Shown: one piece after another, positions 49,759-59,000 of the stretch
Numbering within the stretch: the first letter of the stretch is position 1
Layout of the letters: each line of letters starts with the position of its first letter
NCBI GenBank assembly: GCA_963703895.1
Contig: CAVPFX010000003.1
Location: forward strand, 558,001-622,000
From: VRUE01 sp963703895
GTDB taxonomy: Bacteria; Actinomycetota; Thermoleophilia; Solirubrobacterales; 70-9
Direction of reading: 5' to 3'
DNA: 64,000 nucleotides
Translations under genes and position numbers: made by a program
The notes under the pieces: generated by a model
What the model was told of the DNA's origin: nothing
Databases searched by the model: none
Seen by the model: only the letters and a program-made list of their open reading frames with translations

Positions 49759-49777
49759 TTACTTCAAAAAGTATAGC
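49759..49777 (-). promoter_or_regulatory. 19-bp promoter motif of moeZ-cysO
   Basis: Identical to 48147-48165. Its minus-strand TATACT (49775-49770) lies 35 bases before the moeZ ATG, and the motif sits between moeZ and the tetR gene stop. Confidence 0.75.
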
Positions 49778-49784
49778 GGGCGAC

Positions 49785-50468
49785 TCACGCCGCGATTCGC
49801 CTGCTCTCTTCCGGTCCCAGATAGGGAATCAGCAGACATTCGACCAGTGCGGCCTCAATCTCCGGCAGCTGCTCGATTTTGTCGTTTTCGACCTGGCGGG
49901 CAAGTACCGAGAGGGCCCCGCCGAGGAGCAATTGCTCGAGGTCGCCGGGTAGCTCGGGCCGCTCGGGACGGCCCAGCCCGAGGATTTCGGCGAGACGAGC
50001 GAGGCTCGCCTGTTGGCGCTTGCGGGCGGCGGTGCCGGCCTGGAGTGCCTCGATCGCGATCAGATGAGCGAGAGGCGGATTGGCGGCGAGCAGTCGCAGA
50101 AGCGTGCCGACGCCGGTACGGACTCGTGCTGGCCAGGGGTCGTTTGCGACCGCATCCTCGACGCCCGCGCACAACCAGGCGCTGGCGAGGTCGTATGCCT
50201 CCAGGAAGCACTCCTCTTTGCCGGCGAACTGACTGTAAAAGGCTTGTCGGGAGACGCCTGCCTCCCTGGTGATGTGACCGATCGTCGTCTCGGCATAGCC
50301 GTGAAGCGGCAGCATGCGGAGCAGGGCCGCGACGATGCGCAGGCGCTGGTTGCGAACCACGAAGGAGCGCGGCAGGCCGTGGCGACCCGGTGGCAGTTGG
50401 CCGAGGGCGAGCTCATCCGGCAGCTCAGCGAGCCCGGCGGGATCAAAGCGCGGCGGCTCGTCGCTCAT
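49785..50468 (-). CDS. TetR-family regulator
   Basis: A protein of 227 residues from ATG 50468, overlapping the preceding tetR by 26 bases. The helix-turn-helix is TTIGHITREAGVSRQAFYSQ after LLRMLPLHGYAE. The C-terminal ligand domain is unassigned. The two adjacent TetR genes share a promoter at 51190-51242. Confidence 0.87.
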   Translation of the reverse strand: MSDEPPRFDPAGLAELPDELALGQLPPGRHGLPRSFVVRNQRLRIVAALLRMLPLHGYAETTIGHITREAGVSRQAFYSQFAGKEECFLEAYDLASAWLCAGVEDAVANDPWPARVRTGVGTLLRLLAANPPLAHLIAIEALQAGTAARKRQQASLARLAEILGLGRPERPELPGDLEQLLLGGALSVLARQVENDKIEQLPEIEAALVECLLIPYLGPEESRRIAA

Positions 50469-51156
50469 CCGCGGTATGCAAAGCCGCCAGCGACGGGGCG
50501 AGCAGGTACTGGAGCAGGGAGTCGTGCAGCTCGGGAAGACGCCCGGCTTCACCCGCGAGGATGCGCCCGGAGAGGTGGGAGGCGAGGCCGCCGGCCAGCA
50601 TGCGAGCCGTCTCCTCTGGGACGGCTCCCTGCCCGTCGCCAGCCGGCGGGCGCAAAGCCTCCCCCAGGCGCTCGAGCGAGCGCTCGTGTTCGAGCCGGGC
50701 GGGACGGGCGGCGGCGAGCGACTCGACCAGGAGCAAGTGCGCCAATGGCGGACCGACAGCGAGGAACTCGAGGCCCGCCCGCAGGCCCGCCGAGACCCGG
50801 TTTGGCCAATCCCGCTCGGGACGAACGGCGTCCTCTATGACGCCGATGAGGCGCTCCACCCCATCCTCGTAAGCGGCAGCGAAGCAGAGCTCCTTGCTCT
50901 CGAAGCGCTCGTAGAAGGTCGCGCGGGACACGCCAGAGAGTTCGACGATGTCGGTGACCTTGGTGTCCTCGTAGCCGTGGTAAGCGAGGGCCCGGGCGAA
51001 CCCTTCGAAGATCCGTGCCCGCTGGTTGGCAATGACCTCCTCTCGCGACATCCCGGAACGCGGCTGGATCTTTTCCACCTCTGGCGGCGGAAGGTCGGGG
51101 CGACGACGCGAGCCGCGTGAGCGACGAGTAGGACCGATCTCTTGCTTCGCAGGCAT
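50443..51156 (-). CDS. TetR-family regulator
   Basis: A protein of 237 residues. The helix-turn-helix is TKVTDIVELSGVSRATFYER, followed by FESKELCFAAAYEDG, as in classical TetR N-terminal domains. It has a charged N-terminal arm of about 35 residues. Its promoter carries an upstream motif also found before the collagen-like gene, so both may answer to one regulator. Confidence 0.88.
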   Translation of the reverse strand: MPAKQEIGPTRRSRGSRRRPDLPPPEVEKIQPRSGMSREEVIANQRARIFEGFARALAYHGYEDTKVTDIVELSGVSRATFYERFESKELCFAAAYEDGVERLIGVIEDAVRPERDWPNRVSAGLRAGLEFLAVGPPLAHLLLVESLAAARPARLEHERSLERLGEALRPPAGDGQGAVPEETARMLAGGLASHLSGRILAGEAGRLPELHDSLLQYLLAPSLAALHTADERRAAAL

Positions 51157-51189
51157 ACCGACTCAGTTCTCAAGGGGATACGAGTCGAA

Positions 51190-51242
51190 ATACAAACATG
51201 TCAGTTCGTGTTTGTCAAGATACGCACGTGGTTTTTATGAAA
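51190..51242 (-). promoter_or_regulatory. tetR promoter with shared CACGTG motif
   Basis: On the minus strand, TTGACA (51218-51213) is 17 bases from TTGTAT (51195-51190). Just upstream lies a stretch with CACGTG; the 21 bases 51212-51232 are identical to 60823-60843. ACAAACA and TGTTTGT (51192-51198 and 51209-51215) form an inverted repeat across the spacer, a possible TetR operator. Confidence 0.7.
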
Positions 51243-51254
51243 CAGGAAGCGTCC

Positions 51255-52343
51255 TTACTGACCCACCGCCCCGAACCCCACAACCCCGAACGTCTCCCCC
51301 GCCGAGAAGACCGCTTTGCCTTCGGCGAAGGCTTCGTTGAAGCTCTGCGCGGTGACGGCAGTCAGGGTCAAGGGAGCGCCGGAGACAGTGATCGTCCGTG
51401 TCTTCGGATCGGAGGAGACTGAGCCCTGACCCAGGTCGAAGACCCCCACCCGCCCCAGCTTCCCCGGAAAGGCGGGAGTCGGCTCGATGTCGACTTCCGC
51501 GCTGGTGCTCCTGGCTCCCAGGTCGAGCCAGTATTCCTTGTGGAATACCTGGCCCGCTCCGAGTTGCAGCAGTTCGATCGCACCGCCTAGGCGCAAGGAG
51601 CCTTCCGAGGCATCGGGGGAGATCTGGCCTCCGAGGGCGATCGGGAACTTGAGAATCGGACCGGGTTGAAGTTCGGCCGGGGCGATCGGGTTCAAGGAGA
51701 CGAAGAGGGCTTTGAACTTGGCGAGGATCGCCGGGTCGGGGGCGATCGTGCCCTGGCCCTGGTCGAGGATCGCCACCCGCTGTGGCTGGGTCTTGGAGTT
51801 GACCGCGCCGATCGCCTGGCCTTCTCGGAAGGCCTTGCCCGTGCGGAGCTTCTTGTTGAGGCGGGTGGCGACCTTTGCGGTCAACCCCAAGTTCGTTGCC
51901 CGGAAGCCCTGGCCAAAGCCTTCTCTCGCGGAGGTGATGCTCTTGGCCGTGGTCAGCTTCAACTGGCTGCCTCCCACCTTGGCGAAGAGCGGTGTCTTCT
52001 TCGCCTTCAGCTCGATGTCTCTCAACGGGACCTTGCGCTTGCCCTTGGCGAAGACGATCTGGCCTTCGTGGGTGACTTCGCCCTTGCCGGTGGTCGGGTC
52101 CTCCTTGCCGCCTGAGACCGGGAGGGTTATGACGTTGCCTTGGCGCTTGGCCGGGGCCTTGGCGGTGAGGGTGACGCCCTGCTTCTTAAGCAGGGCCAAG
52201 AAGCCCTTGTCGAGGGTGAGCTTGGTCGTGCCTCCGCCGATCGGGTCATAGGCGGCGTAGGCGCTGGCGCTCAGCGCCATGATCAAGACAAAGAAGGCGA
52301 GCATGAGGCCCGTGGTGCCGATTCCCTTTTGCTTGCCCTTCAT
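51255..52343 (-). CDS. Exported HtaA-like two-module protein
   Basis: A protein of 362 residues with a signal or anchor helix at residues 10-31 (GLMLAFFVLIMALSASAYA). Two related modules follow; TTKLTLDKGFLALLKKQGVT with GQIVF and GSLRLGGAIELLQLGAGQVF recall HtaA haem-uptake domains, but the match is by pattern only. It is first or middle in the block of exported proteins that ends at 60659. It could bind a ligand at the cell surface. Confidence 0.6.
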   Translation of the reverse strand: MKGKQKGIGTTGLMLAFFVLIMALSASAYAAYDPIGGGTTKLTLDKGFLALLKKQGVTLTAKAPAKRQGNVITLPVSGGKEDPTTGKGEVTHEGQIVFAKGKRKVPLRDIELKAKKTPLFAKVGGSQLKLTTAKSITSAREGFGQGFRATNLGLTAKVATRLNKKLRTGKAFREGQAIGAVNSKTQPQRVAILDQGQGTIAPDPAILAKFKALFVSLNPIAPAELQPGPILKFPIALGGQISPDASEGSLRLGGAIELLQLGAGQVFHKEYWLDLGARSTSAEVDIEPTPAFPGKLGRVGVFDLGQGSVSSDPKTRTITVSGAPLTLTAVTAQSFNEAFAEGKAVFSAGETFGVVGFGAVGQ

Positions 52344-52362
52344 CTCTTCCTCCCTATTTCGT

Positions 52363-53142
52363 TCATTCCTTGACCGCGCAGGCCTTTTCCACCTTGGCGC
52401 TCACAGACACCCCTTCGTCGAAGTCAAAGGAGGCAAGCGCCAAGGGGAAGACGGTGCGCTTGGTCCCCTTCGGCGCCGGGCAGCCGGCGTTGAAGTAGCT
52501 CAGTTGCTTTCCCTTGTAGGTGTATTTGCGCTTCAGGGTGAGCTTGATCCGGTCGACGTAGCCCCAGTCGCCGAGGGCCTCGGGCAGCGAGGCGGTGAGC
52601 CTGGTGCCGTAGGCGCCCTTGGAGATCTTCTCGATTCCAAAGGGGATGACGAAGGAGCTGAAGAAGGGGTTGGCGGTGAAGATGTGGGTGAAGATCACCG
52701 GGCGGCCCCCTTGCTTGCCGTTGAAGATCAGCAGTCTTCCGTGGGTTCCGTAGGCGCCCTGGTCGGGCAGCACGATGTGGGCCCAGAACTGCCCGGAGCC
52801 GATCACCGCGTCCCCGCAGGAGGCCAGGGCCCGCTCAGTGGAGGCGGGCTGGATCGCCTTGAGCGGACAGGTTGGTAGGCCCTTGGACTGCAGCAGGCCA
52901 TGCTTGTTGACCTCCACCGTCATCCTCTGCAGCTGCGGGGGGATGCCGCCCTTGGGGGCGTCTAGGTGGCCGGAGACGAAGACGGCTATGGGAGCTGTTC
53001 CCACCCTGGGGAGCTTGTAGGGGAGGACTTGGCTTAGGACCGTGATCCGCAGGTTGCCCTGCTGGATCACGGTTGCACTGGCCAGCGAGGCGCAGGTGAG
53101 CAGGCCCACCGCGGTGGCGAGGACACCTAGGCGTCTGCCCAT
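52363..53142 (-). CDS. Secreted protein of unknown function
   Basis: A protein of 259 residues with a signal peptide (VLATAVGLLTCASLASA). The mature part is beta-rich, with IAVFVSGHLDAPKGGIPPQL, then PLKAIQPASTERALASCGDA and GKQGGRPVIFTHIFTANPFF, and four or five cysteines. I do not recognise a named family. Its neighbours on both sides are exported, and it starts 3 bases after the large protein. Confidence 0.65.
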   Translation of the reverse strand: MGRRLGVLATAVGLLTCASLASATVIQQGNLRITVLSQVLPYKLPRVGTAPIAVFVSGHLDAPKGGIPPQLQRMTVEVNKHGLLQSKGLPTCPLKAIQPASTERALASCGDAVIGSGQFWAHIVLPDQGAYGTHGRLLIFNGKQGGRPVIFTHIFTANPFFSSFVIPFGIEKISKGAYGTRLTASLPEALGDWGYVDRIKLTLKRKYTYKGKQLSYFNAGCPAPKGTKRTVFPLALASFDFDEGVSVSAKVEKACAVKE

Positions 53143-53145
53143 CGC

Positions 53146-56019
53146 TTAGTTCGCCCTGCGCTTGTGCTTCTTGGCTTTGCCCTTCTTGCCCTTGCACTTG
53201 ACCTTGAGCTCGGGCTTGGTGTTGAAGACCTTGCCGTTTTGGCCGCTGAAGTTCGATTCGGCCTTGTGGGCGCCCTTGCAGAGGTTGGTCGAGTTTTCGA
53301 ACAGGCCCTTCTTGCCGCCGCGCATTTCCAGCACGAAGGAAGAGACCGGGGCATCGGGTGCCGCTTCGAAGGTGTTGCGGAGCCGTCCTTTGACCGAGTC
53401 GACGTGGCCGACCAGGTCGAAGTCGATCTGGTTGTTGTGAAGCGCCACGACCAGGTCGGGGAGCTGGTGTTCGGAGGAGCGCAGGAAGACCGGCCCTGTG
53501 AGCGGTTCTCCGAGGATCGGGGTCACCGCCCGGGCCTTGCCGTAGATCGAGCCCGCTGGGCAGTTTGCCCCGTTACCGGCTCCGGCTTTGAACTGCACTT
53601 TGGTGCAGATCGTGTTGAAGTGGGCCTGGGCTATGAACTCGGACTTGGGCAGGGTGACTTCGGCCCTGGCGATTCCCGCTTCGCCGATGCCGTTCATCTT
53701 CAGGGTCGCCTTGAAGGCGGGGAAGGCGCCTCTCCTGGTTCCGCCCAGGAGCTTCAGGCCGAGGCGGGGCTTGAAGGGCAGCGCCGCGCAGTCTGCCGCC
53801 TGGTAGGGGGTGGAGACGGTGACCGGACGGTCGTCAGCTTCGGAGCCGAAGTCAAGGCCCGAGCCGAGGACCGTGCTCGCAGTGGAGGTCCTGGTGCAGT
53901 CGGTCGGGTTGAGGGTGAAGCCCGGCTTGTCGACGTATGCCCTTACGTCCCTGAGGTGGACCGGGATGCCCTTGACGATGTGGGGGATCGGGTCCGAGCC
54001 GGTGGCGTCGATGAAGGCTTCGGCGGTCTCGGGGTCGATCTTCAGGGCCTCTCTGACAACGACGGTGCCGATGTCGAAGGGACCGACTATCCCGGCGGTG
54101 ATCGCGACGATCGAGAGGTTGGAGCCGTGGTAGGGGCCGGCCAGGTAGATCTTGCCGGGGGCGTAGGCCAGGGCCGAGCCGACGCCGCCGCCGACTAGGG
54201 ACCTGCCGATCTCACTTGCAGCAGGGCAGCTTGGGCTCGAGAGCTCTTCGGCGCCACCGTGGGGTCCCGTCCTCGCCTTCGCCGCGGCAATGGCCGCATC
54301 GGAGCAGTAGGGCACTCCCGCCAGCTTGGCGGTGATCCCCGGCGGCAGCTTGATCGAGAAGTGGGTGATCTCCTGTTCGGAGTCGCTTCTGAACAACCGC
54401 ACGTTGAAGGGGCTGAACCTTCCCGCCGCGTTGTTGATGGAGCCCGCGATCAGGCCCGGCTTGAAGGGCGGCAGGCCACCCGAGGGACAGGGCTGCGATT
54501 CGGGGCCGCTGATGATCTGGAAGGCGGAGGAGGTGCGCAGAGGAGGCCCCCCCGAGTAGGGGTAGAGGGTCGCCTCGGCGGCATAGGTGCCGCAGGCGGG
54601 CGGGGTCGCCAGGGGGCTCCTGGCTCCCTCGCGGAAGTGCAGCCTGAAGTGGGAGAAGGGCAGCTGGGGCAGATCTTCGGCGATCGTCGTAATGCGACCG
54701 GTGACGGCGTCGGTCTCGACCTTGAGCGGCTGCTCGAGGAAGATGCCGCGGTCCCGGTTTTTGATCACGATGTAGAGGGCTATGAGGGAGTCGAAGGGGT
54801 TGTCGTAGGGCTCGGCGATGAAGAGGGAGCCCTTGAGACCTTCCTCGAGCAGCGGCGTCTCGACCTCGACGCTGCCGATCTTCGAGGCGTTGGGGCAGCC
54901 TTCGCCGGCTTCGGAGAAGGCGGTCTCGCGGGCGAGATCGGCCTCGCTGCAGACCGCCAGCCCTTCCGCCAGCGCCGGGTTCGTGGTGAAGCCTTCCGGC
55001 AGCTCTACCACGGCTCTGCGGATTTGGGACTGGGCGTTTCCAGCCGGGTTCAACAGACCTTCATCGGCGACGTCGAGGCTGAAGTCCATGCCGGAGGGAC
55101 TCTTGGCCGCGAGCGAAGTGGGCTTGGCGTCGATCGTCGGGTGGAATCCGAGTTCCGCACAATCGCTCATCCCCAGCGGGTTCGGCGGGACGAGGTTGTC
55201 GTGGGTCGATGCCGAGCCGCTCACCGACGCGTCGGGTTCCTGCCATGAGCTCGCCGTGTAGGAGGTGATCAGCGGCCCGGTGCAACTGGTCGGCATCGTC
55301 AACAGCGGGGTCTTGCTGCCCTCGCCGGGGCACTCGCCCTTGGAGAGGATTGCAGGGGTGTCGGTGGCGAAGCTGGATTGGACGCAATGCCCGCGGTAGG
55401 CGTCGTGCTCCGGATCGGTGGGGTTGCCCCAGAGGGTGAAGACCGCGCCGTAGAAGGGCACCGCCTGGGAGATGTTGGTCAGCTTCGCCTCGAGGTTGAA
55501 GGGCGAGCGCGGGGTCACCGCTCCCTCTATCGTCACCGGCACGCCGAGCACGTTGAAGCCGAACTTCGCCGGGACCCCAGGCGGGGCCTCGAGGTTGAAG
55601 ACCGCCGCGTCGAAGTAGCTGAGTTTGCCCAGCAACCTGACCCGCACGGCTACGGCGCCGACCGCCGTGCTGTCCGGGCAGGCCGGCTGCTTCCCACTTC
55701 CTCCGCCCGAGATGTCGACGAAGTCGGCGGTGGAGCAGCGCGGCGTCGCGGTCGGGTTGACGACGACGCCGGGCGGCTGCTCCACCTCCATGTCCTTGAT
55801 CGAACCGGTCGGCACCTCGCCCCCGCTCCCGTCGTCTTCGGTGTCGATGCCGAACTGGGTGGTCCAGGCAAACGGGTGCGAGCCCGCCTGGATCTCCGGC
55901 GAGCCGTCGCCCTTGCTGTAGGTGACGTCGAGGCCATGCAGTCCGAACGAGGCTTGCGCGGGCGTCGCGAGGGCGAGCAGGCCGAGCAGGGCGCAGGCGC
56001 CGAGGAGCAGCCGCCTCAT
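53146..56019 (-). CDS. Large exported beta-rich surface protein
   Basis: About 957 residues from ATG 56019, overlapping the NHL protein stop as ATGA; the longer frame to 56205 is rejected. A signal peptide (LLLGACALLGLLALATPAQA) precedes repeated beta modules with phrases such as ELPEGFTTNPALAEGLAVC, KLPPGITAKLAGVPYCSD and ASEIGRSLVGGGVGSALAYA. The C-terminus is strongly basic (KGKKGKAKKHKRR). Such cysteine-containing repeat proteins seem characteristic of Thermoleophilia. Function is unknown; cell-surface structure is inferred. Confidence 0.75.
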   Translation of the reverse strand: MRRLLLGACALLGLLALATPAQASFGLHGLDVTYSKGDGSPEIQAGSHPFAWTTQFGIDTEDDGSGGEVPTGSIKDMEVEQPPGVVVNPTATPRCSTADFVDISGGGSGKQPACPDSTAVGAVAVRVRLLGKLSYFDAAVFNLEAPPGVPAKFGFNVLGVPVTIEGAVTPRSPFNLEAKLTNISQAVPFYGAVFTLWGNPTDPEHDAYRGHCVQSSFATDTPAILSKGECPGEGSKTPLLTMPTSCTGPLITSYTASSWQEPDASVSGSASTHDNLVPPNPLGMSDCAELGFHPTIDAKPTSLAAKSPSGMDFSLDVADEGLLNPAGNAQSQIRRAVVELPEGFTTNPALAEGLAVCSEADLARETAFSEAGEGCPNASKIGSVEVETPLLEEGLKGSLFIAEPYDNPFDSLIALYIVIKNRDRGIFLEQPLKVETDAVTGRITTIAEDLPQLPFSHFRLHFREGARSPLATPPACGTYAAEATLYPYSGGPPLRTSSAFQIISGPESQPCPSGGLPPFKPGLIAGSINNAAGRFSPFNVRLFRSDSEQEITHFSIKLPPGITAKLAGVPYCSDAAIAAAKARTGPHGGAEELSSPSCPAASEIGRSLVGGGVGSALAYAPGKIYLAGPYHGSNLSIVAITAGIVGPFDIGTVVVREALKIDPETAEAFIDATGSDPIPHIVKGIPVHLRDVRAYVDKPGFTLNPTDCTRTSTASTVLGSGLDFGSEADDRPVTVSTPYQAADCAALPFKPRLGLKLLGGTRRGAFPAFKATLKMNGIGEAGIARAEVTLPKSEFIAQAHFNTICTKVQFKAGAGNGANCPAGSIYGKARAVTPILGEPLTGPVFLRSSEHQLPDLVVALHNNQIDFDLVGHVDSVKGRLRNTFEAAPDAPVSSFVLEMRGGKKGLFENSTNLCKGAHKAESNFSGQNGKVFNTKPELKVKCKGKKGKAKKHKRRAN

Positions 56020-59000
56020 CTTGCCGCCCTCCCGCTGTGCCGATGATGCTTTTGCTGGTGGCGCTTTTGGTGCCGTTTGCGCTTTTGGTGGCGCTTGCGC
56101 GGTTTCTGAGCGGAGACGACGTTCCCAGCTCCCTGGAAGGAAGAGCTGGCCGGAGTCGGATCGGTGGGCGGGGTGTAGGGGGATTGACATGCTTCTCCCT
56201 CGCATTCGGCCTTGAGCGTTGGCGGGGGCGGGAAGCCGCCGCCGGAGCGGGCGTCGTAGATGTCGATCAGACCGCTGTCCTGGGGCAGCAGGCTCGAGTT
56301 GGTGGTGAAGAAGACATCGCGGCCGTCAGCGCTGGCGTCGACGAAGGCGGAGTCCTTGGCGCTCTCGCCCGAGGAGATCAGCGAGAGGCAGCCTTCGGCG
56401 GGGGCGTCATAGATTTCAGCGCCCAGCGCCTGGCACTCCGCAACGCCGGCGGCGAGCTCGAACTCGTAGACATCCGCGGCGCCGTTGGCGTCGCGCGAGA
56501 CCAAGCTCTCGAAGCTTTCGAAGAAGAGCCTCTGCCCGTCGTCTGAGAGGTAGCGCGCCTGGTAGAGCTGACTCGAAGCGGGGGTGAGGCGGGCGGCGGC
56601 GAGGTAGGCGGCGGTGTCGCCGACCTTCTCGTTCAGGTTCCGCGCTGCAGGCCGCGCCCCGGTCGGGTTGCAGGAGGCGCAGTGCAGGCTGCCGTCGCCG
56701 GCGTCGAAGAGGTAGACCTCGGCGGCCGGAGCCCCGCTCTGGACGTCGGCATTGTTGAAGCCGGTCAGCGGCGCGGTGGAGACGAAGGCCAGGTGCTCGC
56801 CGTCGGGGGTGGCGCGGGCCGCGTGTTTGACCGGCGAGATCGCCAGCGGCGAGAGGTCGAAGGTGCCGAGGGCCCCAACGCTGGCGTCGGCCTGCGAGAG
56901 CACGCCGACGAAACGGAAGCCCCCACCTTCTTCCCAGAGGTAGAGGTTCGGCTTGCCGGCTTGAGCTTTGGCGCCGGAGGCGTTTTCTTCTTCTCCGCTG
57001 AGGGCCGCTTGGGAGGCGAAATAGATGCGGCTCACGTCTTCGCTCGCCGCGGCGACGCCGAGGACGCCGGTGGCGATCTGGGTCGATTTCTTCGTTTCCG
57101 CGTCGAAGGCGAAGAGGGTCTGGGCCGAAGTGTAGATCATCCGCGAGCCGTCGGGGGAGGCGGTCCAGAAGCGCGCTTCGGTAGAGCTGCTGATCAGCCG
57201 TGATTTCGCCTCGCCTTCGAGCCGCAGGTAGAGGCTCGAGCCGTCGCAGGACCAGTACATCCGCGATCCGTCCTCCGACATCGCGCGGGCGACGGTGTTG
57301 GACCGAATGCCACCCCCTGAGTTGCCGGAGCCCAGAGATGATCCTTCGCAGGCCGCCCCGCTGGGCAATACGCTGACCAATTCCAGATTCCCTTCGGTGG
57401 CCGCGTAGAGCTGATCGTCGGGGGTGACAGCGGCATTCGGCGTCAGTTGGGCGTGGGTTGCGAAGATCGCCTTGCGCCCGTCCTCGGTGACGCCTTGCAG
57501 TTCGGGCACGAAGTTTCGCGGTTCCACCCCGGGCGGCGGCGTGGTGGTGAGGGCTTCATAGCCGCCCGCCCCACAGAGGTCGGCGCGGTAGAGGTTGGCG
57601 TAGCCCTCGACGGCGCCAGGTGCCAGTGGCGGGTCGACGTCGTGCATCAGCCAGCCCTGACAGAGGTCCCCGGAGAAGCCGCGGAAGGTGGTCTGCAGGG
57701 TGTTGCCCTCGCCCAGCACCGGATTCGTGCCCCGCGGGGGCGAGACGCCGTGGTTCGTCCAGCCTGCGGAGGAGCGCGAGGCGACGTACTGGGAGGTGTA
57801 TGGGGCGGCGGGCGCGTCGCCGAAGGCGCGGTAGGTGCCGTAGGTGAGCTTTTCCCCTGCCGGGGTGGCTTGGTTCATCCCGGCCGGAAAGCCGCTGATG
57901 TCGCCCATCTGCAGGATGTCCCCGTTGTTCTTGTCGAGCGGCGAGACCATCTCGTAGGCGCGGCAGTCGGCGAGGAAGGCGGCGGGCCCGGTGCGGTAGC
58001 TCTGGTTCGGGCAGTCGGTCTTCGCAGCGTTGGCGGGGCCGCGGGTGGTGAAGGTCCCTTCGCCGCCCGCGGCGGGGGTCGGTTCACCGCCGGTGCCGTA
58101 GACCGGGCCACCGCCCGAGCTCTCGGCGACGAAGCGGTAGTGGTAAGTGGTCGCAGGAGCCAGGTTCGGCAGCAGGACACCGCTCGTCTTCAGGGCGAAG
58201 TCGATCGTGCTCGAGGTCAGCGTCGCGCCCGGCGGCAGTGGCCGCTTCTGGGCGCAGCCCCCCTCAACGCAGCGGCCGGTGCCGTATTCGACGTAGTAGG
58301 TGGTGTCGGGCCAGAAGCGGGGGTTGATCTCGGCGCCCAGGGTCGCGGCGGAGCCAGTGACGCTCGTCGCGTACTGCGAGACGACGGTGGGCGGCTGTGC
58401 CGGGGGCGGGCAGAGGTTGGCGTCGGGAGGAGGGCCGTAGGCGCGCAGGCGCGAGCCGGAGGGGCCACCCGTGAGGAAGTAGACGCCCGGCGCAGTCAGC
58501 CCGCAAGCGTTGCTGGTGGCAAGGCCCGAGGGGCTCTGGGTCACGTCGAATTCCGCGAAGTGAGTTTCGTCCGGACAGAACACACAGCTTCCGTCCGGTG
58601 TAGTTCCGTCCGGTGCAAAGGAGACCACTTCCGTCCAATTTCCATGGTTGCTCGACTTCATCCGAGCACCGACGTAGACGATCCCGGCCTGGTCGACCGC
58701 TAGCACAAGCGGCAGCCCGGTCACCGGGCTGATGTCATCTGCCACCCAAATTCTTGCGAACTGCTCCCAACCCGAGCTGGTCTGCCTGTAGATGTAGGGC
58801 TTTTCCAGAGGTTCTTTAGCGCCGGATTGGTCGAACGCGAGGTAGAGGGTGTCCGCGGTGGGATCGATCGCCAGCGTCAGCGGCTGGCGATCGCTTTCCC
58901 CTTCCGGCAGGGGCAGCTCGCCCTTGTAGGTGCCGTCGGGTTCGAGTTCCTGGATACGGCCTTTGTCGCCGGCGTAGAGCGTGCCGTCGGATCCCACTAC

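Noticed and set aside
58580..58616. Short tandem repeat (TTCCGTCCGGTG twice) in the giant NHL protein gene
   Set aside because: Only two short copies encoding a PDG-type turn; explained by local coding duplication.
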